NCBI RefSeq assembly: GCF_947855115.1
Contig: NZ_CANTZW010000005.1
Coordinates: 1 to 64,000 of the forward strand
Length of the DNA stretch: 64,000 nucleotides
Reading direction: 5' to 3'
DNA from: an uncultured Parabacteroides sp.
Lineage (GTDB): Bacteria > Bacteroidota > Bacteroidia > Bacteroidales > Tannerellaceae
Below, piece after piece: positions 55,006 to 63,322 of the stretch. The position numbers and the translations under genes were made by a program. Below the pieces are notes generated by a model. It searched no databases, was not told where the DNA came from, and saw nothing but the letters and a program-made list of their open reading frames with translations. Position 1 is the first letter of the stretch, and each line of letters opens with the position of its first letter.

Positions 55006-55980
55006 ATGGATGAGAGAAGGAAAATAGAAGAACCGGTTTCCGCTGAATTTGAACGTTTCAATAAGGATTTCGAGGCATCTCTACGCAGCGAGACGACCCG
55101 GTTACAATCGGCTATTGATGTTATATTGAATTCTACCGGGAAGCACGTGCGTCCGTTGTTGGTGCTCCTTACCGCCAAGGTCTGCGGACAGGTTACGGAT
55201 AACACGATCAATTCCGCTGTTTTGCTGGAGCTTTTGCATACCGCCACATTGATTCACGATGACGTGATCGATGAGACGAAGCAGCGTCGTGGCGTTCCCT
55301 CTTTGAATGCTATCTTCGATAACCGTATTTCCGTGTTGGTAGGCGATTACGTGCTTTCCACCGCTTTGATCCGCTCCATACAAACCGGCGATTTGCGGAT
55401 TGTAGGGATTATCTCCAACCTGGGCCGGGATCTGTCCGAAGGAGAGATCAAGCAATTGGAGACCGCCGAGGAGAGTATCCTGGACGAGAATTGCTACCTG
55501 CAAGTGATCAAGAAAAAGACGGCCACCTTGCTTTCCGCTTGCACGGAGATCGGGGCCATCTCATCGGGCGCCTCCGCGGAGGTGATCGCCCTTTGCCGCG
55601 AGTTTGGCGAGTATCTGGGCTATTGCTTCCAGATCAAGGATGATATCTTTGATTATTTCAAGGAGGCGAATATCGGTAAGCCGACGGGTAATGATATCCG
55701 CGAGGGTAAGGTTACGCTTCCGTTATTATATGCCTTGCGGCAGGGTAGGGAAGAGGATGCCGCCCGTTATCTGGACATGATCTTACGGAAAGATTTCGTG
55801 GCGGAGAATGTCGATTCCCTGATCGAGTTCGCCAAGGCAAACGGTGGAATCGAATATGCCGAGGCCCGCATGAAAGAATACCATGATAAAGCGGTCGATG
55901 TCCTTCTGAGATTGCCTGAGTCCGAAGCCCGGGCCTCCTTAATCCAACTGGCGGATTATATCATGACTCGTTCCAAATAG
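55006..55980 (+). CDS. Long-chain polyprenyl diphosphate synthase
   Basis: This trans-prenyltransferase has 324 residues and both aspartate motifs: LIHDDVIDETKQRRG (first, about residues 83-90) and FQIKDDIFDYFKEANIGKPT (second, about 210). GKHVRPLLVLLTAK binds the allylic diphosphate. It extends farnesyl-PP with isopentenyl-PP, most likely to the octa- or nonaprenyl chain of menaquinone. Chain length is not certain from sequence. The start is set by a promoter immediately upstream; the leader is only about a dozen bases. The gene diverges from polA. Confidence 0.92.
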   Translation: MDERRKIEEPVSAEFERFNKDFEASLRSETTRLQSAIDVILNSTGKHVRPLLVLLTAKVCGQVTDNTINSAVLLELLHTATLIHDDVIDETKQRRGVPSLNAIFDNRISVLVGDYVLSTALIRSIQTGDLRIVGIISNLGRDLSEGEIKQLETAEESILDENCYLQVIKKKTATLLSACTEIGAISSGASAEVIALCREFGEYLGYCFQIKDDIFDYFKEANIGKPTGNDIREGKVTLPLLYALRQGREEDAARYLDMILRKDFVAENVDSLIEFAKANGGIEYAEARMKEYHDKAVDVLLRLPESEARASLIQLADYIMTRSK

Positions 55981-56003
55981 GATTGATCGGGGTGTTTATG
56001 TTT

Positions 56004-56038
56004 ACCGGACGCGAGATTCTAAATCGTCCGCGCCCGGT
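56004..56038. terminator. Terminator between polyprenyl synthase and deoC
   Basis: ACCGGACGCG (56004-56013) pairs with CGCGCCCGGT (56029-56038) with one non-canonical position. A short T-run follows on the plus side. It lies between two convergent genes. Confidence 0.65.
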
Positions 56039-56051
56039 TTATTGGGACGGG

Positions 56052-56990
56052 TTATTTCCCGAGTCGTTTTTCTATGTCGCCGACTAAGCTGCTCGCTCCG
56101 ATGCGGAACAAGTCTTTGTTGAGCCATTCATTACCTAATATTTCTTTTACGATCGTATAATACCGGGCTGCGTCTTCCGCTGTGCGTACGCCTCCGGAGA
56201 TCTTGATGCCGACCTTGTTCCCCGTGATGGAATGGTAGGTTTTGATAGCCTTACACATGGTATAGACTGCCTCCGCTGTAGCTCCGGGATACCCTTTGCC
56301 GGTAGAGGTCTTGATGAAGTCCGCGCCGGAATACATGGCTAGGATGGATGCCTTTTGGATGTTCTCCGTCGTGGCTAAAGCCCCGGTTTCCAGAATTACC
56401 TTTAAATGGGCGTGGCGGCAGCTCTCTTTGATCTCTTGTAGCTCCTCCGTTAATTCCTCGAAATTGTCTTCCATGAAGTAACCAAGGTTCATGACAACGT
56501 CGATTTCATCGGCCCCTTGCATGACGGCCATAGCCGTTTCCGCGATCTTGACCTCCATAAATGTCTGTGAGGAAGGGAAGCTTCCGGCAACGGACGCGAT
56601 CTTGACTCCCTGCGCGGTAAGCGCCTGTTTGACGGTTTCCACGAATAGGGGATAGGTGCAGATAGCAGCCACGTTCGGGACATCCGGACGGGTTCCCTCG
56701 AAATCGTTTACCGTATCTACCATCTTCCAGATACTTTCTTTGGTATCTAGGCTGGTTAATGAGGTCAGGTCGATACAGCCATGAATGGTCTTCAGTACTT
56801 CCGGCGTAAAGTTCTCCTGGAAATGTTTCTCTAGAAGGGCGTTTACCACCTCGGTAGTCCGGTTGTCCGGTAAAGCCGGCTCAAACTTATTGAAAGCTTC
56901 ATGGTAGCGATCTATCTGTACGGGATTTGACTCGTGCTCGTGATGATGCTCATGGTCATGCCCACATTCGCAATCGTGATGATGTGCCAT
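56052..56990 (-). CDS. deoC: Deoxyribose-phosphate aldolase with His-rich N-terminal extension
   Basis: This 312-residue class I aldolase cleaves 2-deoxyribose-5-phosphate to glyceraldehyde-3-phosphate and acetaldehyde. The Schiff-base Lys lies in GADFIKTSTGKGYPGATAEA; the second active-site Lys is in VGIKISGGVRTAEDA. The first 21 residues hold ten His plus two Cys, Asp and Glu (AHHHDCECGHDHEHHHEHES), a metal-binding-type extension not needed for catalysis. It lies four bases after the mazG-like gene and is the last member of a six-gene operon. Confidence 0.93.
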   Translation of the reverse strand: MAHHHDCECGHDHEHHHEHESNPVQIDRYHEAFNKFEPALPDNRTTEVVNALLEKHFQENFTPEVLKTIHGCIDLTSLTSLDTKESIWKMVDTVNDFEGTRPDVPNVAAICTYPLFVETVKQALTAQGVKIASVAGSFPSSQTFMEVKIAETAMAVMQGADEIDVVMNLGYFMEDNFEELTEELQEIKESCRHAHLKVILETGALATTENIQKASILAMYSGADFIKTSTGKGYPGATAEAVYTMCKAIKTYHSITGNKVGIKISGGVRTAEDAARYYTIVKEILGNEWLNKDLFRIGASSLVGDIEKRLGK

Positions 56991-56994
56991 ATTC

Positions 56995-57327
56995 TTATAA
57001 TTTTTGATTGTTTATATGTCGTTCTTTATCTCGGTCTGTTTTCTTTTGGAGATTCTTCTCGAAGGCGGCGGTGAGGTCTACTCCGGTCTGGTTGGCAAGG
57101 CAGAGCAATACCCATAAGACATCTGCCATTTCATCGCCTAAGTCCCGGTGCTTGTCGCTTTCCTTGAAAGACTGCTCGCCATAGGTGCGTGCCATGATCC
57201 GGGCGAGTTCGCCTACTTCCTCGGTGAGGATTGTCATATTGGTAAGCTCGTTGAAATAACGTACCCCATAGGTCTTGATCCAGGAGTCTACCATTTGCTG
57301 GGCTTGTTGTAAAGTTATATCTGCCAT
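56995..57327 (-). CDS. MazG-like nucleotide pyrophosphohydrolase
   Basis: This 110-residue all-alpha NTP pyrophosphatase has the magnesium-binding pattern of MazG domains: NMTILTEEVGELARIMARTY (ExxE) and DLGDEMADVLWVLLCLANQT (ExxD). Single-domain members hydrolyse non-canonical or excess dNTPs; the preferred substrate is unknown. It lies between dtd (two-base gap) and deoC (four-base gap), and such a position fits nucleotide salvage or sanitation. Confidence 0.9.
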   Translation of the reverse strand: MADITLQQAQQMVDSWIKTYGVRYFNELTNMTILTEEVGELARIMARTYGEQSFKESDKHRDLGDEMADVLWVLLCLANQTGVDLTAAFEKNLQKKTDRDKERHINNQKL

Positions 57328-57329
57328 AC

Positions 57330-57782
57330 TTATTCTTTATTTTGGGAGTCGATGATAATAGTAACCGGCCCGTCGTTTAAAAGTTCGATTTTCATATCGG
57401 CTCCGAACGTACCGGTTTGCACAGGTTTTCCGAGTCGGAGCCCTACCTCTTCGCAGAAAGCCTCATACATCGGGATGGCTATATCCGGTTTGGACGCTTT
57501 TAAATAGGAAGGACGGTTCCCTTTCTTCGTGGAGGCGTGCAAGGTAAATTGGCTGACGACCATGATCTCGCCTCCCGCTTCGATAACCGAACGGTTCATG
57601 ACTCCGTTTTCATCGTCGAATATGCGTAGGTTGGTGATCTTTTTTGCCAACCATTCAATATCTTCTTGCGTATCCTTGTCCTCGATACCGACTAATACCA
57701 ATAGCCCCTTTCCGATCTTGGACTTAAGCTGTCCGTCTATCGTAACGGAGGCATATTGTACGCGTTGTGTAACTGTTCTCAT
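57330..57782 (-). CDS. dtd: D-aminoacyl-tRNA deacylase
   Basis: This 150-residue homodimeric enzyme removes D-amino acids (and glycine from tRNA-Ala) from mischarged tRNA. Both family signatures are present: SQFTLHASTKKGNRPSY (about 79-95) and LNDGPVTIIID (with the Gly-Pro pair, about 135-145). MRTVTQRVQYASVTIDGQL is the standard start. The gene lies 67 bases after uvrC, across a 21-base tandem repeat. Confidence 0.95.
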   Translation of the reverse strand: MRTVTQRVQYASVTIDGQLKSKIGKGLLVLVGIEDKDTQEDIEWLAKKITNLRIFDDENGVMNRSVIEAGGEIMVVSQFTLHASTKKGNRPSYLKASKPDIAIPMYEAFCEEVGLRLGKPVQTGTFGADMKIELLNDGPVTIIIDSQNKE

Positions 57783-57805
57783 TTTGTTCGCTTTTATTTT
57801 GCTTT

Positions 57806-57868
57806 GTTCGTTTTTTGTTCGCTGCTGTTCGTTTTTTGTTTAGTGTTGTTCAGTTTTTGTTCGCTGCT
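57806..57868. repeat. Three-unit 21-bp tandem repeat at the uvrC-dtd junction
   Basis: Units begin at 57806, 57827 and 57848. The first 14 or so bases are GTTCGTTTTTTGTT with minor change, and partial units flank the run. The uvrC stop (57850-57852 on the minus strand) and its last five codons lie within the third unit. On the minus strand one unit is seven codons (Asn-Lys-Lys/Ala-Ala-like), so the UvrC tail can lengthen or shorten by slippage. Confidence 0.7.
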
Positions 57869-59679
57869 TTTTTGTTCAATCCTTCTTGTAGCGCTTTCGC
57901 TTTCGCCTCTCCGATAATCGATTTGAGATCCTCGAAGCTTGCTTCCTTGATTCGTTTCACACTCTTATAATGATGTAAAAGTAATACTTTTGTCTTTTCA
58001 CCGATTCCCTTTATGGTATCTAATTCGGATTTTGTCTGGTTTTTACTTCGCTTATCTCTGTGGAAAGTGATAGCGAAACGGTGTACCTCATCTTGAATCC
58101 GGGTAAGCAAATGGAATAGCGGGCTATCTAAACGCATACCTACGGTGACGGGTGGAAATCCGAATAATAATTCCGAGGTCCGATGCCTGCCGTCTTTCGC
58201 TAGCCCGGCGATTGGAATGGATAGGCCAAGTTCATCTTCTACCACCGAGCGAACCACCTCCATTTGCCCCTTTCCACCATCTGTTATGATTAGGTCGGGT
58301 AGGGGAGATTTCTCCTCGATCGCCCGCTGATAACGTCTGCGGACCACTTCCTTCATGGAGGCGTAATCATCCGGGCCGACTACGGTCTTTATGTTGTATT
58401 TGCGATAATCTTGTTTGGAAGGTTTGCCCATCTTGAATACCACGCAAGCCGCGACCGCATCGCTACCCTGTATGTTTGAGTTGTCGAAGCATTCGATATG
58501 AGCTGGTAGTTTTTCCAGACGCAAAGCCTCCTGGATCTCTTTCAAGACGCGCGTGTTCCGTTGTTCGGGATTCAGTTTTTCCGCTTGTTTCAAACGGTCT
58601 ACTTTAAACTGCTTTACGTTCATCTCGGATAAATCGAGCAGTTTCTTTTTATCGCCTCTTTGAGGAATCGTGAAGGTGGTGTTCTCTAACTGCATATCCA
58701 GCTTGAACGGTACGATAATCTCCCGGGCGGTACTTTTAAAACGGTTCCGCATCTCGATGATGCCTAGGCTTAGCAGTTCTTCCTTGGTCTCCTCCAGGCG
58801 TTTTTTATACTCGAATGTATAGGCCTGTACGATCGCTCCGTTTCCGATATGCATAAAGTTTACATAGGCGGAATTGCCGTTCTCTATGATCGTAAATACA
58901 TCTATATTATGCAACATCGGGGTTACTACCGTAGATTTAGAGCGGTAGTTCTCGATAACCTCATATTTCTCCTTGATCTTTTGCGCTTCCTCGAACTTAA
59001 GCTCGGCCGCGAGCGATTGCATCTCCTCGTAAAGATGTTTGCTGATTTGCGAGATATTTCCTCTCAAGATCTCTTTGATCTCGGATATGTTTCGTTGGTA
59101 TTCCTCCAATGATTGCAAACCCTCGCAAGGGCCTTTGCAACGTTTGATATGGTATTCCAGGCAAACCTTATAACGCCCTTGAGCGATAGATTCGGGGGTG
59201 AGAGGATATTTACAAGTACGTAGAGGATAAAGCTCCTTCAGCATTTGCAGCATCACTTTCGCCGTGAACAGGGAGGGGTAGGGGCCGTAATATTGAGATC
59301 CGTCCCGGACGATATTCCGGGTCTGGAAAACCCGGGGGAAATACTCGTTCTTCACGACGATGGAAGGATAGGTCTTATCGTCTTTCAGCAATACGTTGTA
59401 GCGGGGGCGATACTGTTTGATCAGGTTATTCTCCAGCAATAACGCGTCTTCCTCCGTATCGACAACTATATATTTGATGTCCCGGATTTGCTTGACTAGT
59501 ACACGGGTCTTGTTGCTGTCGTGTACCTTGTTGAAATAAGAGGATACCCGCCGTTTCAGGTTCTTCGCCTTACCGACGTATATGATCGTTCCGTTTTCAT
59601 CGAAATATTGATAGCATCCCGGTTTTTCCGGGATGATCGATAGAATTGTTTTGATATGTTCGTCTTTATCGGCTATCAT
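57850..59679 (-). CDS. uvrC: Excinuclease ABC subunit C
   Basis: This 609-residue endonuclease makes both cuts in nucleotide-excision repair. The GIY-YIG domain is at 15-100 (KPGCYQYFDENGTIIYVGKA, then NLKRRVSSYF), the UVR domain at about 205-240 (LAAELKFEEAQKIKEKYEVI), an RNase H-like C-terminal nuclease at about 385-540 (IECFDNSNIQGSDAVAACVV; PDLIITDGGKGQ; HRFAITFHRDKRSK), and helix-hairpin-helix motifs at the end (LDTIKGIGEKTKVLLLHHYK). The start overlaps the ade stop by four bases. Its C-terminus (NKKAANKN) is encoded in a tandem repeat. Confidence 0.97.
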   Translation of the reverse strand: MIADKDEHIKTILSIIPEKPGCYQYFDENGTIIYVGKAKNLKRRVSSYFNKVHDSNKTRVLVKQIRDIKYIVVDTEEDALLLENNLIKQYRPRYNVLLKDDKTYPSIVVKNEYFPRVFQTRNIVRDGSQYYGPYPSLFTAKVMLQMLKELYPLRTCKYPLTPESIAQGRYKVCLEYHIKRCKGPCEGLQSLEEYQRNISEIKEILRGNISQISKHLYEEMQSLAAELKFEEAQKIKEKYEVIENYRSKSTVVTPMLHNIDVFTIIENGNSAYVNFMHIGNGAIVQAYTFEYKKRLEETKEELLSLGIIEMRNRFKSTAREIIVPFKLDMQLENTTFTIPQRGDKKKLLDLSEMNVKQFKVDRLKQAEKLNPEQRNTRVLKEIQEALRLEKLPAHIECFDNSNIQGSDAVAACVVFKMGKPSKQDYRKYNIKTVVGPDDYASMKEVVRRRYQRAIEEKSPLPDLIITDGGKGQMEVVRSVVEDELGLSIPIAGLAKDGRHRTSELLFGFPPVTVGMRLDSPLFHLLTRIQDEVHRFAITFHRDKRSKNQTKSELDTIKGIGEKTKVLLLHHYKSVKRIKEASFEDLKSIIGEAKAKALQEGLNKKAANKN

Positions 59680-61313
59680 ACAAATAAGGAAGTTGGTTGG
59701 AACGTCTCGCTATCAAACAATCCTTTATCACTAAGTTTCAGGGAAGGGATCACTAGCAAGCCCATAAAGGATAGCGTCATTTGCAATGAATCCATAGGAG
59801 TCTTTAATCGCTTGATCTTTTTCTCTATCTCTTCGTAAAGGCGGCTTGTCTCTTCCAGGGATTTGTCGCTCATCAACCCCGCTATCGGTAAAGGCAGGAG
59901 AGCGACCTCGTCCATACAGCTCACGGCGATTCCGCCTTTCGCTTTTATTACCGCGTTGATCGCTTGCATAAGCTCGAAATCGGTCGCGCCTATGGCGATG
60001 ATGTTATGGCTGTCGTGGGAGATGCTTTGTGCGATGGCTCCGAGCTTAAGCCCCGTCCCTTTGATAAAGGCGATGGCAGGCGGCGCCGTTTGATAACGAT
60101 TGATGATGACAAGCTTCAGGATATCCCGCTCCGTGTCTGATTCCACAAATCCGTCGAATGTATGTACGGGGTATAGTTCCTCTTTCGTGATCAATTCGCG
60201 GTCTTCGCAAACGATCACACGCATTTGTTTTCCTCTCGCTTTTACCGCTAGTTTTTCCAGCGTGACCGGTTTCGTGTGGAAGTTATTACAGTGCGTAGAC
60301 TTGTGGAAAGGGAGCGTGCATTTCTCTCCATCATATACACAGGTTCCTTGTATATAGGTAGCCTGTATCGTTAGATCTTTTAAGTTGTCTACTTGGATGA
60401 AATCCGCGGAATCTCCCTCCCGCAAGAAACCTGCGGGGATTTTATAATGCTTGGCCGGGTTATAAGAAGCGGCTCGTAAGACATCGTATAGATCGTATCC
60501 TAAGTCTAGCGACTTTTTTACCATTCTATTAATATGACCTTTGTTCAGGAAAGAAGGATGGGCGTCATCCGTGCAGAACATGATTTGTTCCGGATACTCT
60601 TTCAGTAGGGGATGAAGTGCGTCGAAATTCTTTGCGGCGCTTCCTTCCCGGATAAGGACATACATTCCTAGATCACATTTCTCACGGCCTTTTTCCAGGG
60701 AGATCGTTTCGTGGTCGGTAGAAATACCTGCTTCGATGTATGCTTTTAACTTGGGGCCTGTCGCTAGGGGATAATGCCCGTCAATAGGTTTCCCGGTTCT
60801 TTGGGCGGCTTCTATTTTACGCAAGACCTCCGGGTCGTTGTTTAAGACTCCGGGGTAATTCATCATTTCTGCCAAGAAGTGTAAATCCTCTCGTTCCAGT
60901 AGACGGGCGGTTTCATCTGCGTCTATGATCGCTCCGGCGGTTTCCATGGTTGTGGCCGGCACACAGGATGGAACTCCTAGCCAAGTGTAGAATGGGATTC
61001 CCCGGGCGTTATCAAGCATGTATTCGATACCCTCTGTGCCCATTACATTCGCTATCTCATGAGGATCTGCCACAGCGCCGACACTACCGTGGCGTACGGC
61101 TGCTTGAATAAATGCCGCGGGAGTCGTCATACTACTCTCTATGTGTACATGTGCGTCGATAAAGCCGGGGAGGAGATAGGAGCCTTCATCTTCTCCGGTG
61201 GGCGTTACCTTCTTTATATACCCGTTTTGGATCGAAACCTCCGCTCCGAAAGTTCGCCTATTGATTATATCAACCAGATTCCCTCGTATAACCAGTGTTT
61301 TAGCTTCGTTCAT
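59676..61313 (-). CDS. ade: Adenine deaminase
   Basis: This protein of about 545 residues belongs to the amidohydrolase superfamily and converts adenine to hypoxanthine. Metal ligands include the His pair in FIDAHVHIESSMTTP, the Glu in the GHYPL region (IDGHYPLATG) and the Asp of FCTDDAHPSF. The C-terminal domain has ISHDSHNIIAIG and GGIAVSCMDEVALLPLPIAG. The start at 61313 is chosen because AAAGGAGA lies seven bases upstream (61321-61328, minus strand) and homologues begin near MNEAKTLVIRG; the longer reading would translate through the parS site. It is second in the mnmG operon. Confidence 0.94.
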   Translation of the reverse strand: MNEAKTLVIRGNLVDIINRRTFGAEVSIQNGYIKKVTPTGEDEGSYLLPGFIDAHVHIESSMTTPAAFIQAAVRHGSVGAVADPHEIANVMGTEGIEYMLDNARGIPFYTWLGVPSCVPATTMETAGAIIDADETARLLEREDLHFLAEMMNYPGVLNNDPEVLRKIEAAQRTGKPIDGHYPLATGPKLKAYIEAGISTDHETISLEKGREKCDLGMYVLIREGSAAKNFDALHPLLKEYPEQIMFCTDDAHPSFLNKGHINRMVKKSLDLGYDLYDVLRAASYNPAKHYKIPAGFLREGDSADFIQVDNLKDLTIQATYIQGTCVYDGEKCTLPFHKSTHCNNFHTKPVTLEKLAVKARGKQMRVIVCEDRELITKEELYPVHTFDGFVESDTERDILKLVIINRYQTAPPAIAFIKGTGLKLGAIAQSISHDSHNIIAIGATDFELMQAINAVIKAKGGIAVSCMDEVALLPLPIAGLMSDKSLEETSRLYEEIEKKIKRLKTPMDSLQMTLSFMGLLVIPSLKLSDKGLFDSETFQPTSLFV

Positions 61314-61332
61314 TTGAATATCTCCTTTAATA

Positions 61333-61348
61333 TGTTTCACGTGGAACA
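61333..61348. promoter_or_regulatory. parS site (ParB-binding centromere sequence)
   Basis: TGTTTCACGTGGAACA; its complement TGTTCCACGTGAAACA fits the parS consensus TGTTNCACGTGAAACA at all positions. It lies in the 44-base gap between the mnmG stop and the ade start. GTGTTTCAC, resembling a half-site, follows at 61353-61361. parS sites nucleate ParB for chromosome segregation and condensin loading and cluster near the replication origin. Confidence 0.85.
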
Positions 61349-61357
61349 TTCCGTGTT

Positions 61358-63235
61358 TCACCTTCCAAGCAATACCAGAAGGATGTTGATGTCGCTAGGG
61401 GAAATGCCCGGGATACGGCTGGCCTGGGCGATCGTATCAGGGTCTATCCGGGTCAGTTTTTGGCGGGCTTCCGTAGAGAGAGACTGGATGGAATTATAAT
61501 CGAATTTGCCCTTGATGCGGATGTTCTCTAAGCGGTTTATCTTGTCCGCGATGATTCGCTCGCGCTTGATGTATCCGCTATACTTAATCAGTATCTCGGC
61601 GGCCTCGATGATCTCTTCCTTGCGAGAGGCGGGAACTTTGTCTAGCTCGGCACGAAGGGCGGGGACTAAGTCTGCCAGATTCTCTAAGCTAGTCTGCGGA
61701 CGGAGTACGACATCGAATAATTTACAACCGTGGGATAGGGGAGCCGTACCTAGTCTCTCCAAGCCGCTATTGATATATTGAGGCTTCACGGAATAGTTCT
61801 CCACGAAGCGGATAATGGCGTCGCGGCTTTCTTTCTTCTCGCGTAGTAAGTCGTAGCGCTCTTGCTTTGCCAATCCCATTTGATAGGATTTCTCGGTTAG
61901 TCGCATGTCTGCGTCATCTTGGCGAAGCAAGATACGGTACTCCGCACGGGAGGTAAACATGCGGTAAGGTTCGTCCACGCCTTTCGTCACCAAGTCGTCG
62001 ATAAGGACACCGATATAAGCCTCGTCTCTTCCAAGGATGAAAGGTTGCCCACCGTGGCAATTGATATGGGCGTTGATACCTGCGACCAAGCCCTGCCCGC
62101 CGGCTTCCTCGTATCCGGTAGTCCCGTTGATCTGTCCGGCAAAGAAAAGATTGCGGATTTGTTTGGTCTCCAAATTATGCTTTAGCTGGGTCGGGTCGAA
62201 GAAGTCATATTCTATTGCGTATCCGGGGCGGTAGATTTGTACATCCCGGAAAGCGGGGATCGCTTGAAGCGCTCGAAGTTGGATCTCCAAGGGTAGGGAA
62301 GAGGAGAAGCCGTTCAGGTAGTATTCCTGTGTCGTCTCGCCTTCCGGCTCTAGGAATAGTTGATGTTGCGTCTTGTCGGCAAACGTTACGATCTTTGTCT
62401 CGATACTCGGACAATAACGCGGGCCGATACTTTTGATCTGCCCGTTGTAAAGAGGAGAGTCGGGGAGACCTTCCCGTAATATATCATGGCAAGCCTCGTT
62501 CGTAAAAGTAGTCCAGCAGCTCAATTGTTTTAGCCTGCGATGGCTGGTATCCATGTAAGAGAACTTATGGAAATCGTTCTCGCCCGGTTGTTCTTCCATC
62601 TCGTCGAAGTGAACGCTACGGCCATCGATACGAACCGGCGTTCCGGTTTTCATACGATCCGCTTGGATACCCAGAGAGATAAGTTGCTCGGTAAGCCCGG
62701 TCGCCGCAGGCTCGGCGATACGCCCGCCCCGTATCTGGGTTCGCCCGATATGAAGCAGGCCGTTTAAGAAAGTACCGTTCGTAAGTACTACCGCTCCGGC
62801 ACGGAATACGACGTTCATTCCCGTGCGAACGCCACAGACCTGTCCTTTCTCGATGATCAGTTCATGAACCATGTCCTGCCAGATCGAAAGGTTCGGCATA
62901 TTCTCCAGTATGCCCCGCCAGCAATCAATGAAACGGGCCCGGTCGCTCTGGGCACGCGGGCTCCACATGGCCGGTCCTTTGCTACGGTTTAACATACGGA
63001 ATTGGATAGCGGTCTGGTCGGTCACGATCCCCATGTATCCCCCCATCGCGTCGATCTCTCGTACGATCTGTCCTTTGGCGATCCCTCCGACAGCCGGGTT
63101 ACAACTCATCTGGGCGATCTTGTTCATATCCATCGTGATCAAAAGAGTCTTTGATCCTAGATTCGCCGCGGCAGCTGCGGCTTCACAGCCGGCGTGCCCT
63201 GCGCCTACTACTATTACGTCGTAATTGAAAGTCAT
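61358..63235 (-). CDS. mnmG: tRNA uridine-5-carboxymethylaminomethyl modification enzyme MnmG (GidA)
   Basis: This 625-residue FAD enzyme works with MnmE to make the cmnm5 modification at the wobble uridine of tRNAs. The dinucleotide-binding motif DVIVVGAGHAGCEAAAAAAN is at residues 5-24, followed by SCNPAVGGIAKGQIVREIDAMGG and RSKGPAMWSPRAQSDR. YLNGFSSSLP and GTTGYEEAGGQGLVAGINA are further family marks, with a C-terminal helical domain (RIKGKFDYNSIQSLSTEARQ, then KLTRIDPDTIAQASRIPG). It heads the operon mnmG-ade-uvrC-dtd-mazG-deoC. In many bacteria mnmG lies near the origin, consistent with the parS site at its end. Confidence 0.97.
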   Translation of the reverse strand: MTFNYDVIVVGAGHAGCEAAAAAANLGSKTLLITMDMNKIAQMSCNPAVGGIAKGQIVREIDAMGGYMGIVTDQTAIQFRMLNRSKGPAMWSPRAQSDRARFIDCWRGILENMPNLSIWQDMVHELIIEKGQVCGVRTGMNVVFRAGAVVLTNGTFLNGLLHIGRTQIRGGRIAEPAATGLTEQLISLGIQADRMKTGTPVRIDGRSVHFDEMEEQPGENDFHKFSYMDTSHRRLKQLSCWTTFTNEACHDILREGLPDSPLYNGQIKSIGPRYCPSIETKIVTFADKTQHQLFLEPEGETTQEYYLNGFSSSLPLEIQLRALQAIPAFRDVQIYRPGYAIEYDFFDPTQLKHNLETKQIRNLFFAGQINGTTGYEEAGGQGLVAGINAHINCHGGQPFILGRDEAYIGVLIDDLVTKGVDEPYRMFTSRAEYRILLRQDDADMRLTEKSYQMGLAKQERYDLLREKKESRDAIIRFVENYSVKPQYINSGLERLGTAPLSHGCKLFDVVLRPQTSLENLADLVPALRAELDKVPASRKEEIIEAAEILIKYSGYIKRERIIADKINRLENIRIKGKFDYNSIQSLSTEARQKLTRIDPDTIAQASRIPGISPSDINILLVLLGR

Positions 63236-63290
63236 TTTTATTCCCTTTTATTTTACGCGAAGATAGTGAGTGTTCGTGAAAGAATTCGTT

Positions 63291-63298
63291 TATATTTG
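63291..63298 (+). promoter_or_regulatory. -7 promoter element (TATATTTG) for the serpin gene
   Basis: This TAnnTTTG match lies 24 bases before the serpin ATG in the 87-base divergent gap with mnmG. Confidence 0.5.
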
Positions 63299-63322
63299 TA
63301 TAATAAATACATACATTGTTTT

